Source: Thamnaconus septentrionalis (Eukaryota; Chordata; Actinopteri; Tetraodontiformes; Monacanthidae). From it: a DNA stretch of 64,000 bases. The stretch is from positions 19,416,273-19,480,272 of the forward strand of contig CM020510.1 of the NCBI GenBank assembly GCA_009823395.1. The letters run 5' to 3'. The translations under genes and the position numbers were made by a program. Of the stretch, positions 1 through 11,413 are shown one piece after another (within the stretch, counting starts at the first letter, position 1; each line of letters opens with the position of its first letter). The notes under the pieces were generated by a model, which was not told the origin of the DNA, did not search any database, and saw only the letters and a program-made list of their open reading frames with translations.

Positions 1-98
1 GTTGAGTGTATAAATAATACACATTTCGTATTTTTGATATCATGAACATTAAATATTAATTTTGCACATAATTTGATCATAAAGAAGCAAAAGAAAAT

Positions 99-195
99 CT
101 AAGGAGCCGCTTGGGAGCCAAAAGAGCCGACTCTTTTTAGTGAGCCGAGCCAAAAGAACCGGTTCTCTGAAAAGAGCCGAAATTCCCATCACTAG
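99..195 (-). mobile_element. Terminal fragment of a hAT-like DNA transposon
   Basis: Read on the minus strand, the block begins TAGTGATGGGAATTTCGGCTC and continues through repeated GGCTC/GAGCC and AACCGGTTCT motifs. This is the style of terminus seen in abundant teleost hAT-type elements. Only one end is visible and no target-site duplication could be paired, so the other end may lie outside the window or be lost. The family assignment is from recognition of the terminus. Confidence 0.45.
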
Positions 196-3100
196 AGCCC
201 CATGATGCGTTCAGTCATCCTCGGAAATTTGTTTTTCAACGCATACGTCCAGACTGGACACATGAATTGATACTGGCGACACAAAACGTTTAAGTGAAAG
301 GTAACGAAATTGTAATGATATGTAATGTATGTAATTGGATTTAATTGAGTGGCATTGACTTTGATATATGTCTTTATCTTTTCTTTGATATCTTCTCAAA
401 GACAATAGCAGCCAGTGAAAACAAACTCCTTTGGATATCTCTAAATGTGCTCTAAAAGGTGTTGGCTGTGCATGGCTTTTGACTCACAAATTAGTTCTGT
501 TGTTTTTCAGTTGTTGGATTGACTTATTTGACTTAATTAATTTTGTATAAATTTGGAAAAGTTCTCTGATCAAACCATGCTGACAGGTGACTCCTCAAAA
601 TACACAAACCATTTCGCCTGGCGTTCAGAAGGAATCGCTCATTAAATTTCACATGGAAAAGAACAGATCGCTGAATGAGTAAATAGTTACTTATGTCACC
701 CAGCTCATGTCCCTGAATCATTATTTTTATTTTATTTTATTTTATATTACATTATTTTATTATCAAGCTTGAATTAAACTGATTCCATGACACACAACCT
801 ACTCAGGCAGCCTCCACAGTTACTGAACACCAATCCAATAGCGGCAGATGATAGAAATGAGGACTGCCAGGTGTTTGCACATGGATGGTTGCACATGGAT
901 GTGCAACTGTGTGATCAATGTGTTATCAATTCACTATGGACAAAGATGTGTGGTATTATTTCAACCATTTTTAGAGGTGAGAACTCATTAAATCAAATTG
1001 AAAATTTTACTCCCTTTTTAAAAAAAAAAAAAATCATATGTCACTATACTGCTGTTCACTGTAAGATCATGTTGCCATCAGAGCTAAGGACACAATTAAA
1101 ATAAAAAAGAATACAATTTAAATATCCTCTTAAGACTCCAGTTTTCCTTCAGATAGTTTCAGTGTCCCTTTACTGTCCCTCAACCACTCACCTTTACCTC
1201 ACAATGTATATAACATATACTACTTGTATTTCAAATTAATGCATTGCATTTGAAGAAGGGGTTCATAATAATATGGCTGCTTTGTGCCTAAATTGCATAT
1301 GACCTAAAACAACAACAACAACAATACATACAATTTCTCTGATGGCATCTTCATGGTTGTGACCACACGATGGCAGATCACTGATATATCAGAAGAGTCA
1401 CCTGCTGTGTTTAGTACAAACAACCACGATGCACTAATATACCAATGACAAATCTTAAAACACTGGCTATATACTCAATATTGTACGAATATTTAAACTA
1501 TACTCTCATGTATCATTTTTTTTGCTTTACTTATGAAGATCCAAAGAGCACTACATTAAATGTAAGAAAATCAAAAAAGTAGAATCTCAAGGGACCTGGG
1601 GGGATTTATCCAAACAATTTTAAAGCTGAATGTAAATGTCTGTGGAGCTAAAATAATGAAGATAAAGTTATAGGTGGTAACATAATGTCCGTGTGTGGAG
1701 AAGGAAGGCAAGAAAACAATGTAAGAATCAAATATACAAGGTAAATGAGACCACAAAAAAGTTCAGCTGCAATACAATGTATGTAAAACTTGAACAATAA
1801 AACTGTATAATGCTAAATTAGATTAGCTTTTAGTTAGCATCTGATGAAAAAAAAAAAAAGATTCCTCTGTCAGGACTGAGCAGTAGCATTGGGCATTGAT
1901 CCAAGAAGATAATAAAATAAAAGAAAGACAGTGACGTTGCCTTAATATTCAACATGTAATTCAAAGTTAAACTGGAATAGAATTCAACTTTGACCGAGAT
2001 TGCCTGACAAGCTTCCTTTTTCTTTATATCCATATATAGATTTCACTGTATCTTTTTATTCATACTGTCTCTTAATCATTGACAATTGTTGACAGAACTG
2101 AGTTCAGGCTGAAACGATTTTTTCCAACGTGATATTTGCCATTGTGTGGGCGGTTCAGTTCTACAAACAGGTTGAATGAACTTGCCATCCTGGGCAATGC
2201 CATCTTCAACACTACAAACTGTCCTTGAAATTCAGACCGTCAAGCAAACTCCTCCGCATTGAGTCATACAGGCAAAAACAAACAAACAAAAAGTTCCACA
2301 ATGACGAATACAGAGAGTGGGTAAGTAACATGGTATTAAAGGGAAATTGTAAAAGGTGGACGGTCAGAATACAATTTAAGGATTATTTTTTGGTTAACTG
2401 TCTAATTTAGGTGCAGTGGCCTTTAGGTTGTTCCTATTTTAGGCAGAGGAACCAATGTCTTATAAAATTGTACCACAACAGAATGATCCTTTTCTTTCTT
2501 TGACACAATGGTGGGGAAAAAAAGTTTTTTGTACACCTCATGCATTTGTGATGTACTGTATTGTGCCAAGAATCAGTTAAGTCTCCAAGTGCAGTTTATT
2601 TCAGTGCAGGCACCATCATTGATCCACGTGCTGCATGTGCACTGACTGTTCCGTTCAGCTCGCAACTGGACATTTCAGCAACACCCCTTGCAAGCACGTC
2701 CAGGAGAAGAATTTTGATGTTTTTTTTTATTTTGTCTCATTAACAACAATAAACACCAACCACAATAGCAACAACAATTGGTTTTTGTGCAAATGATGCA
2801 GCCAAACCTTTTGAAACACACACACACATACGCAAAAAAAATACATAAATAAATAACAGTATATCTAAATATATATATATATATATTGATAATAATTGGT
2901 ACTGACTAAAATGTTAATGGTGTCTGAAAGCTTTTTTACACCGCTGTGCTGGAAACAGGATTGAAGCTTGTTTTGAAAATAATTAGCCACCATTATTTTT
3001 TTTACTATATCTACCACTGATACAACACTCACGGATGGGTGTTAGAAAATGGCACAGTACAATCCTACTTTGGTCTTCAGCAGATTTACAGTTGAATCAT

Positions 3101-4009
3101 TTACAGTTGAATCAGTTTTTCCACACAATCTGAGATGCGCTCTTCACTGCATTATCATGGAGCCAGGCCTATGCTTACATTATGTAGTTTTTTTTTAGGG
3201 TTGCTTGAAGTTCCAAATATTTTTATTAAGTCAAAGAATGGTACATACATCACCTTCTTATACCGGTATTCATTCTCTATTACACAAAAGTGTTGCAAGA
3301 TTGTATGAACATATTATCAAATATGAACCAAATTGGTATACAAAGAAAATCAAAGCTTGTGTCTGGGTGAGTGTTGCTTTAAGATCTATGGTCTGGCTTC
3401 AGAAATTCGTCATAAAAGAATGTGTTCTGGAGAACTGAAAAGCAGATTTCAGTGTATAGCTAAAAAATGATTAAATTAATTCCTGTTGTCCTCTCATGAT
3501 TTAAGTCATCTGGGTTCAGGGTGTATTTTCTCAGTATGCCGTCAAGCTGCACAGCCCTCAGGGCAATGCAACCTACCGTGTAAGCCCATGAATGGTAATT
3601 TGGCCCAAATATCTGTACCGAAACAACCTCTGCAGATGTGATATTGCAAAATCCCCATCGCCGCACTTAATTTGACTCGGGTGAAACGTTTCAAAGTGAG
3701 TGAGTGCGTGTGTGTGTGTGTGCGCTCGCAGCTGAAACAACTGCCCCCGCTGGTCCGAGAACAGTGCTCCATCATGGAGACAGCAGGATTCATGACGTGA
3801 CCTTTGAACCTCAGCCAGGGCCTGATCAAATGCTGGATTTTCTGATTAAATATTTATTAGCTCCAGTCAATCACCCCACATCTTTCCGCCAGTCTAACGG
3901 TCGTTGTGAAAATAGGTTGTTGACTCTCCGTGAAAACAGCGCGAAAACCCAACAGCCATTTCTTTTTTGTAACGGTTCTAGTAGGTGGTGTGCGTTTTTA
4001 GTTGTGAAG
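196..4009. other. Intergenic DNA with no recognised gene
   Basis: AT-rich sequence. Short open frames in all six frames show no recognisable domain, no splice-supported continuation and no codon-like pattern. It contains small simple repeats: an A-run near 1020, a (CA)n patch near 2817 and a (TA)n tract near 2869-2887. No promoter, RNA gene or conserved element can be supported by eye. Confidence 0.5.
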
Positions 4010-4168
4010 ATGGCTGAGCGATTTCTGCCGTGGACAAACTCAGAGGTACACACTTTTTTGTCAGTAGTGGCAGAAGACAGAATTCAGCGGGAACTGGACG
4101 GGGATGTCTGTAATGTTAAGGTTTACACAGAAATTAAAAAGCAACCACAGACCGAGCAGCAGGTGTAA
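4010..4168 (+). pseudogene. Truncated Myb/SANT-like protein fragment of a Harbinger-type transposon
   Basis: The 52-residue frame starts MAERFLPWTNSEVHTFLSVV and continues with AEDRIQRELDGD. It resembles the N-terminal part of the Myb/SANT-like DNA-binding proteins carried by PIF/Harbinger elements in fish, which use a tryptophan-containing TW-type helix and an ERIQRELDG-type motif. After KVYTEI the similarity stops and the frame ends QPQTEQQV, so most of the domain is missing. Just downstream (4323-4346) is a tandem CGAGG run, and the segment ends in AATGAAAACACGCCC, a block also familiar from these repeats. I infer a dead, non-autonomous copy. It is not a host gene: there is no promoter or intron structure and the domain is incomplete. 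Confidence 0.5.
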
Positions 4169-4379
4169 AACAACCTCTATGTTGTCCATTGCTGCACTGT
4201 TGTGTGTTGCAAAGAAATGACGCTGACGAAAACATTGTCCCGCTTTACCGCGTCGACTCCGCCCACGGTCTCGTGATCACAGAGCCAATGAAAACACAAT
4301 CGTACCGAGGTGTGGCATACCGTGGCGAGGCGAGGCGAGGCGAGGCAATGAAAACACGCCCTAAGTGGCACTCATGAGG

Positions 4380-5658
4380 TCTTCGTTCAGTCTAAGCCAC
4401 AGTTCATGTCATGCCATTTGAAGCTGGCAAAAGGAATAACTTTTGACCTTTACGGAATCCACTCTACGAATTTTAAATTCCACACTTATTTGTAATGACA
4501 AGGATTGAGGTCATTACGAGATGCTTGCATTTCCTATTCATTTTGTAACCTCTTTGCACCGCATGGAACAAGTGTACGGTTTTTGCCATGCTCCTTTTTA
4601 TTAAAAAGCTAATGTCATAAATGATGCATTTCACAATTTTCAGGGTATGGAAACAATGCCCAGAAAGGAAACTGAAGATGTATGAATGAAAACTTTTCGT
4701 ACCAGCTAAACACTTCTGGTGTCAGACTGAAGAGATCAGAGCACAAATTGATTTGCACGTACTAGCACTGCTTTGTTCGACTGCTGATCAAAAAGCAGCC
4801 GTCCAATGTAATAATAAAGCAGGGTAACACGTCAACATAAAATAAAATGTTGAATTACTGTTAACCAAAAAACACATTTCATTTTCTTGCATTTTTTTTA
4901 AAATTATGTGTACATGTCTTTGCCGGATTTCTATCCTATTGATCAGTTTTCTTTTCTCTCATAAAGTCATGAGGTTATTTCAATAATTCCTTTCTTGCTA
5001 GAAACGCTTGGCATGCAATGTGAAATTATGCTTGCACATTTTTTAATATATATATATATGTATATATAAAGTAGACTGTTGTAGCATTGCATTTAATAAG
5101 GGGGTCGTTTAGGTTGTGGGACATTTTGCATGCTGTGATCATGCAAACTCTGCACTTTACATGAGGCTGTTGTGACAAAGTCCACTAGTGGCAGGATAAC
5201 AAACAAATGTATGGCACAAACGCCAACTTTGACCTATTCATCATTCTGCACACATCAGCCCCAAAGCATCTTATCTGTCCACTGAGATAAGTCTGGCTTC
5301 ATCCTCTGCCCCGAAGACTATTGCACTGTTTGCTAGATGTTTTGTCATTCTGAGTGCTTTTATTTGTTGCCCCTGACAACAAATTGTGATTACAGAGTAA
5401 CCAAATCCTAATTAAGGATTTGGTTGGGACACATCACTGCTCTCCCTTTGCATTTCCTTGTCAGGTTTTTGCCGTCAAAAGAAAGAGTAAAGCATTTGGC
5501 TTTCACAAACACACTGTACAATGCAAGAAAGACCCCCGGGAGAGGGATAAGACCCACTGGCTAGCGTGCAGATATGATAGAACTATAACATAAAACTATA
5601 TTGAACCTTGTAAGACATTCTAAGATATTGTAACGTTTATGAAGGCCTGAATCACATA
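4380..5658. other. Intergenic DNA upstream of the apolipoprotein array
   Basis: AT-rich, with a short (TA)n tract near 5047-5066. No gene is recognised. Homology to the repeated unit of the apolipoprotein array begins at about 5659, where the text matches the start of the later spacers (GTGGGTAACT followed by CACCTTCACCACAAGGCAGC). Confidence 0.5.
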
Positions 5659-6058
5659 AACCAGTGGGTAACTACACCTTCACCACAAGGCAGCTGGTAT
5701 TGGCTCCAGCACCCACATGACCCCAGACTCTGAGTGAGTGTGTGAGCATTAGCCTATAGAAGAACAGAACAAATACCGACCAAAGTCATATTAGATCTAC
5801 AGATTAAATGTCCTAGATATAGGGCAAAGTGTAGAGGGGTGATATTGTCTTCAGCTTCACTTATTCTATTTTTTGAGATGCGTTTGATTTCCCATGATGG
5901 AACATAAAGTTGTGTGCATGTACACATGTTATCTCCCCCTCCCAGCAGGTGACCATTGAACTTTCTATTCAACCCACCCCTGCTGAGTATTTTTTTCTTC
6001 TTATTTTTTTTGGGGAGGGGGTGTCCCCTCACTGAGACATACCCCTTCATTGAGACAG

Positions 6059-6113
6059 TATAAAAAGTCAGCTCTGGCTGAAGTTGGTCAGTTTCTTCGA
6101 GAACTCTCCCAAG
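6059..6113 (+). promoter_or_regulatory. Core promoter and non-coding exon 1 of apolipoprotein copy 1
   Basis: TATAAAA lies at 6059-6065. Transcription would start about 30 bp downstream, near 6089. The exon ends CTCTCCCAAG at 6113 and is followed by a consensus GTAAGT donor. The same arrangement recurs before every copy, so the unit carries its own promoter. Confidence 0.8.
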
Positions 6114-6754
6114 GTAAGTCAAAGCTGTGCTGCGCTGGGAGGTGAAGGGCCTGAATAGGTCTTTTGCAAACATTTCCAAGGGAATTCCTTATTCTTCTGT
6201 TGTGACTGAGCTTCCGGCTAACAGCTAAACTTTGCAAAATGTAGACGCGTTCAGTGTTTGTGTTATTTCCTTGACTGCGGTTTGCATATGTGCATTCACA
6301 TCGGTTCTCTCGAGCTGTACCGCACTCTTGAATAATTCCAGGGAGCCTCTCACAATATTTCAGCACCTTACAAAGATCAGGCTCGTTAAACTTGGAAGGG
6401 CCTGAACTGAGTTTTCTAAATCTATGGGGTCCTTAATCTATGAGAGGGAATTGCTCTTAAGCTTTAAATGGGATTACTGAGTAAATCTGCTGCGATATCT
6501 CCTGAGTGCTCTTGTCCTGAAACCCATCTACATATAAAACTCTTACCAGTATTTTGAAAAAAACACTCAAACACGCTCAGGAATGCACAAGTGTCAAGAC
6601 ATTTCTTCCCCTCTTAAACCTTTTCTCATTTAAAAGATTAAAAGAATGTCAATTTTTTTCTTCCTTAAAACAACATCTTTTTGTAATCCCAGTGACAGTA
6701 TTTCTGGCAATGTTTTGAAGACCATCTTTTGCATTCCTCCTCCAGGCAACCATC

Positions 6755-7803
6755 ATGAAGTTTGCAGTCCTTGCTCTCACCCTTCTCCTGGCTGTGGGTG
6801 AGTACTGGGGTAGAGCATACAATATCCATGGAGATCAATTTTAGACAACATGTGAAATTTGAATGATATTGTTTCATTACACCTCAAAAGTTTTTTTTCC
6901 CAGGTTGTACATGCTAACTTTGCTTTGAACTTCCTGCTTTCCTACCTTTCAGCCTCCCAGGCTGCTACCGTGCCTGAGGAACCCTCTGAAATTCAGCAGC
7001 GGTTCACTGGATTCAAGTCTATGGTGGCTCAGGTTAAGGACATCTTAGACAGAACCATTGCTGCCTCCAGACGCCCAGCAATTGCAAACACCGTAAGATT
7101 CTTATCCAGTCATTTTAGGTTTTCTTTGTATTTCCATTTTCACCAGTTCATTCACTACTTTTTTGGTCTGCCCAAAAAAAGTATTTTCTCATTTAAAATG
7201 TCATGCAGTTTACAGCAGTGCGCTCATTTATTTTTTTCCCCTGCATATAGGTCTGCACTTTCTGATGGCCTCGGATTTTTGCTCGCACAGCTGCAAAGTA
7301 ATGAGGATGCTATTGTGGCTTCCATCTCTGCCAGCCACGAAATGGTCTCTCAGATGACTGGGGCTGGGGAGCTCTCAGGGGAGTTGGATGCAGCGGTGAC
7401 CAAATTAGATGGAGTTTTCAAAGCCCACCTTGCTGAATACAATGTGTTGCTGAGGCCCATAATCGCTGACTTCAAACAAATGTCTATGCAGTTCAGGGAT
7501 CAGGCTGCCCCCAAGATTGCAAATCTGCGCAACGAGTTCAGGGCAAACGCAGAGGAGACCCTCAATGCTCTCGGCCCCGTTGTACGCACCGTAATGAAAA
7601 TGGTGGCAAACTTCAGGGATTCGGTTAGCATGTATGTAGAAGAGTACAGGAGGAATATGGAAGGTGTCCAGAGTATGTATGAGAGCCTCTCAGAGGAAGA
7701 GAAGCTAAGAAGGAAGCAGGAAATGGAAGCCATTGCTAATGACATTGTGATAAAGATACAAAAGATTTACGAGATTGGCTCTGCGCCTGCACCGTCTAGC
7801 TAA
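6755..7803 (+). pseudogene. Apolipoprotein A-I/A-IV/E-family gene, copy 1 (frame-shifted under canonical splicing)
   Basis: Coding exons equivalent to the intact copies are 6755-6797 (signal peptide MKFAVLALTLLLAV), 6953-7092 and 7251-7803; AATAAA is at 8097-8102. Exon 3 is 140 bp against 142 bp in the other copies: two bases are missing just after the AASP/AASR codons. Joining the usual splice sites therefore gives a stop within five codons of exon 4, about 65 aa in total. However, exon 3, the 158-bp intron 3 and exon 4 are all open in one frame. Copy 1 alone also has a 9-bp insertion creating TTTACAGCAG (7211-7218 region), whose AGs would splice in frame at 7216 or 7219. It may be a pseudogene or may make a variant protein with an altered linker. 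The helical exon 4 itself is undamaged and ends APAPSS. Confidence 0.7.
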
Positions 7804-8272
7804 ATCCTTGCCACCCTATTTCTAACACCTTTTTCCCGACACCCATTTAGCCTAGATCCATCCCTCTTTTCTCCTTATTCCCCCTTTCATGCATGGACCA
7901 CCTTCAAAACAATGTTGGTGCCAAACTGATGCATGTCTAATGCAAGCAGCATGGCTGGTCTCTAGTTCTCTGTCTTCCATACACAAAACGCATGCATTCT
8001 CCAGAAGTGTGGCCACAGGCTCGCATTTTTTGTGTGTGAGAATTGTATGTGAAATTGACATCTGTGTAACGAGACTTGTCTGAAACTGTTCAGTTCAATA
8101 AACATCTGACTGTTAATTCCTCCTTGCTGTCATGTGTGTATGTGCTCTCAAAAAAAGTCGTCAACTAAATCAAAATAGCTACAGAAGACAGTGAAAGTCT
8201 TGAATGCAATTGGAATTTTACACAAATCCACACTTTAAATGTCACACATGTTCCACTTTATACTCACTAGTG

Positions 8273-8274
8273 TA
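8273..8274. other. Empty TA target site of the spacer MITE (after copy 1)
   Basis: The text ACTAGTGTAATTGG is uninterrupted here. In the spacers after copies 2 and 3 a roughly 0.7 kb element sits inside this TA dinucleotide. Confidence 0.8.
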
Positions 8275-8668
8275 ATTGGATTTGAGTACCCTTCACTTTT
8301 TGATGGAAACATAATATGTGCACTATGTAATTCATTTTGTGAACCAGTGTGTAACTCCACCTTCACCACAAGGCAGCTGGTATTGGCTCCAGCACCCACA
8401 TGACCCCAAGCGATGTTTGGAAAAACTCAGAGTGTGAGCATTAGCCTATAGAAGAACAGAACAAATACCGACCTAAGTCATCTCAGATCGGCAGTCATTT
8501 AATGTCCTAGATATAGGGCAAAGTAAAGAGGGGTGATATTTTCTTCAGCTTCACTTATTCTATTTTTTGAGATGCGTTTGATTTTGAACGCCCATGATGG
8601 AACAAAGTTGTGTGCATGCACACAAGTTATCTCCCCCTCCCAGCAGGTGGCCATTGAACTTTCTATTC

Positions 8669-9111
8669 CAGAGGTGTCAAACTCATTTTAGTTCACGGGC
8701 CAATAGAGGAAAATCTATTACTAAGTGGGCCAAACCGGTAAAATCACGGTATAATGATAAATAAAAATAACAACAGCTTGACATTGTTTTCTTTGTTTTA
8801 CTTTGGTCGTGTTCTTGGAACACTCTGCACTCTGCACGCAATGAGAGTGGCAAATAGGAGACGTAACAGGGAAGGTAGGAAGACAGCGTAGCTTCAGAGT
8901 GGCTGTACTTGGTCCCACTTGCTCAGTCCAGGTATTAACAGTTTGTTTGCAAAGCAAAAAGCGCTATTGCAACATTCATTGGACAGTAGAAGTTTATTTT
9001 AGTAAAAAAATTGCAGCTTGTGTTTAAACTTTGCAAACTCATCTTGCGGGCCGGAAAAAAACACGTTCACAGGTCTGATCCGGCCCCAGGGCCGCATGTT
9101 TGACACCCCTC
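8669..9111. mobile_element. hAT-like MITE in the spacer before apolipoprotein copy 2
   Basis: A 443-bp element starting CAGAGGTGTCAAACTC and ending GTTTGACACCCCTC forms imperfect terminal inverted repeats. It is flanked by the 8-bp direct repeat TTCTATTC at 8661-8668 and 9112-9119, the target-site length of hAT transposons. The matching position upstream of copy 1 (5963-5970) has a single TTCTATTC and no insertion. No transposase frame is present, so it is non-autonomous. Confidence 0.88.
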
Positions 9112-9239
9112 TTCTATTCAATCCACCACTGCTGAATATTTTTTTCTCATTATTTTGTTGGGGGTGGGGGTGAGGAGTGCTCACGCCTCCATCCATGTAC
9201 CTCCTCCCCTCACTGAGACATACCCCTTCATTGAGACAG

Positions 9240-9294
9240 TATAAAAAGTCAGCTCCGGCCTAAGTTGGTCAGTTTCTTCGAGAACTCTCCCAAG
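9240..9294 (+). promoter_or_regulatory. Core promoter and non-coding exon 1 of apolipoprotein copy 2
   Basis: TATAAAA is at 9240-9246. The non-coding exon ends at 9294 before a GTAAGT donor. The hAT-like element lies about 130 bp upstream of this TATA box, so it could have altered promoter context relative to copy 1. Confidence 0.8.
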
Positions 9295-9899
9295 GTAAGT
9301 CAAAGCTGTGCTGCGCTGGGAGGTGAAGGGCCTGAATAGGTCTTTTACAAACATTTCCAAGGGAATTCCTTATTCTTCTGTTGTGACTGATCTTCCGGCT
9401 AACAGTTAAACTTTGCAAAATGTAGACGCGTTCAGTGTTTGTGTTATTTCCTTGATTGCGATTTGCATATGTGCATTCACATCGGTTCTCTCGAGCTGTA
9501 CCGCACTCTTGAATAATTCCAGGGAGCCTCTCACAATATTTCAGCACCTTACAAAGATCAGGCTCTTTAAAATTGTAAACGCCTGAACTGAGTTTTCTAA
9601 ATCTATGGGGTCCTTAATCTATGAGAGCGAATTGTTCTCTCCTGTGCTCTTGTCCTGAAACCCATCTACATATAAAACTCTTACCAGTATTTTGAAAAAA
9701 ACACTCAAACACGCTCAGGAATGCACAAGTGTCAAGACATTTCTTCCCCTCTTAAACCTTTTCTCATTTAAAAGATTAAAAGAATGTCAATTTTTTTCTT
9801 CCTTAAAACAACATCTTTTTGTAATCCCAGTGACAGTATTTCTGGCAATGTTTTGAAGACCATCAGAAATCTTTTGCATTCCTCCTCCAGGCAACCATC

Positions 9900-10942
9900 A
9901 TGAAGTTTGCAGTCCTTGCTCTCACTCTTCTCCTGGCTGTGGGTGAGTACTGGGGTAGAGCATACAATATCCATGGACATCAATTTTAGACAACATGTGA
10001 AATTTGAATGATATTGTTTTATTACACCCAAAAGTTGTTTTTTTTTCCCAGGTTGCACGTGCTAACTTTGCTTTGAACTTCTTGCTTTCCTACCTTTCAG
10101 CCTCCCAGGCTGATCCCATGCCTGAGGAACCCTCTGAAATTCAGCAGCGGTTCACTGGATTCAAGTCTATGGTGGCTCAGGTTAAGGACATCTTAGACAG
10201 AACCATTGCTGCCTCTCCAGACGCCCAGCAATTGCAAATGCCGTAAGATTCTTATCCAGTCATTTTAGGTTTTCTTTGTATTTCCATTTTCACCAGTTCA
10301 TTCACAATCTTTTTGGTCTGCCAAAAAAAGTATTTTCTCATTTAAAATGTCATGCAGTGCGCTCATTTAATTTTTTCCCCTGCATATAGGCAGAAACTTG
10401 CTATGGGCCTCGATTTCTTTCTCGCACAGCTGCAAGAAAATGAGGATGCTATTGTGGCTTCCATCTCTGCCAGCCACGAAATGCTCTCTCAGATGACTGG
10501 GGCTGGGGAGCTCTCAGGGCAGTTGGATGCAGCTGTGGCCAACTTAAATGGAATTTTCAAAGCCCACCTTGCTGAATACAATCTGTTGCTGAGACCCATA
10601 GTCGCTGACTTCAAACAAATGTCTCTGCAGTTCAGGGATCAGGCTGCCCCCAAGATTGAAAATCTGCGCAACGAGTTCAGGGCAAACGTGGAGGAGACCC
10701 TCAATGCTCTCGGCCCCGTTGTACGCACCGTAATGAAAATGGTGGCAAACTTCAGGGATTCGGTTAGCATGTATGTAGAAGAGTACAGGAGGCATATGGA
10801 AGAGGTCCAGAGTATGTATGAGAGCCTCTCAGAGGAAGAGAAGCTAAGAAGGAAGCAGGAAATGGAAGCCGTTGCTAATGACATTGTGGCAAAGATACAA
10901 AAGATTTATGAGATTGGCTCTGCGCCTGCACCGCCTAGCTAA
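9900..10942 (+). CDS. Apolipoprotein A-I/A-IV-like protein, copy 2 (intact, 245 aa)
   Basis: Coding exons are 9900-9942, 10101-10242 and 10390-10942 (738 nt), all with GT-AG borders and consistent phases. The start is the ATG just after the exon 2 acceptor. The product has a signal peptide MKFAVLALTLLLAVASQA, nearly identical to that of fish apoA-I, then an alpha-helical secreted protein. Prolines at about residues 131, 149 and 171 are spaced 18 and 22 residues apart, matching the proline-punctuated 22-residue amphipathic helix repeats of apoA-I, A-IV and E. The protein ends EIGSAPAPPS. The four-exon layout with a non-coding first exon fits the family. The expected role is lipid binding and lipoprotein transport in plasma. 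Whether it is closer to A-I or A-IV cannot be settled by eye. AATAAA is at 11236-11241. Confidence 0.85.
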
Positions 10943-11413
10943 ATCCTTGCCACCGTATTTCTAACACCATTTTCCCGACACCCATTTAGCCTCGATCCTT
11001 CCCTCTTTTCTCCTTATTCCCCTTTCATGCATGGACCACCTTCAAAACAATGTTGGTGCCAAACTGATGCATGTCTAATGCAAGCAGCATGGCTGGTCTC
11101 TAGTTCTCTGTCTTCCATACACAAAACGCATGCATTCTCCAGAAGTGTGGCCACAGGCTCGCATTTTTTTTTGTGTGAGAATTGTATGTGAAATTGACAT
11201 CTGTGTAACGAGACTTGTCTGAAACTGTTCAGTTCAATAAACATCTGACTGTTAATTCCTCCTTGCTGTCATGTGTGTATGTGCTCTCAAAAAAAGTCGT
11301 CAACTAAATCAAAATAGCTACAGAAGACAGTTAAAGTATTGAATGCAATCGGAATTTTACACAAATCCACACTTTAAATGTCACACATGTTCCACTTTAT
11401 ACTCCCTTGTGTA

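Noticed and set aside
3704..4009. N-terminal extension of the Myb/SANT-like frame
   Set aside because: The region before the ATG at 4010 starts in a GT-repeat and has no similarity to the family. The family start MAERF lies at 4010.
10049..10100. Strong pyrimidine-rich acceptor (TTTTTTCCCAG) about 49 nt upstream of exon 3 in each apolipoprotein copy
   Set aside because: Joining it to exon 2 gives a stop within a few codons. The downstream TACCTTTCAG acceptor keeps the frame and completes the signal-peptide cleavage site SQA.
10544..10884. Minus-strand open frames of 81-83 codons that recur opposite exon 4 in the apolipoprotein copies
   Set aside because: They are conserved only because the sense strand is duplicated. 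They have no splice or domain support and lie antisense to a well-supported exon.
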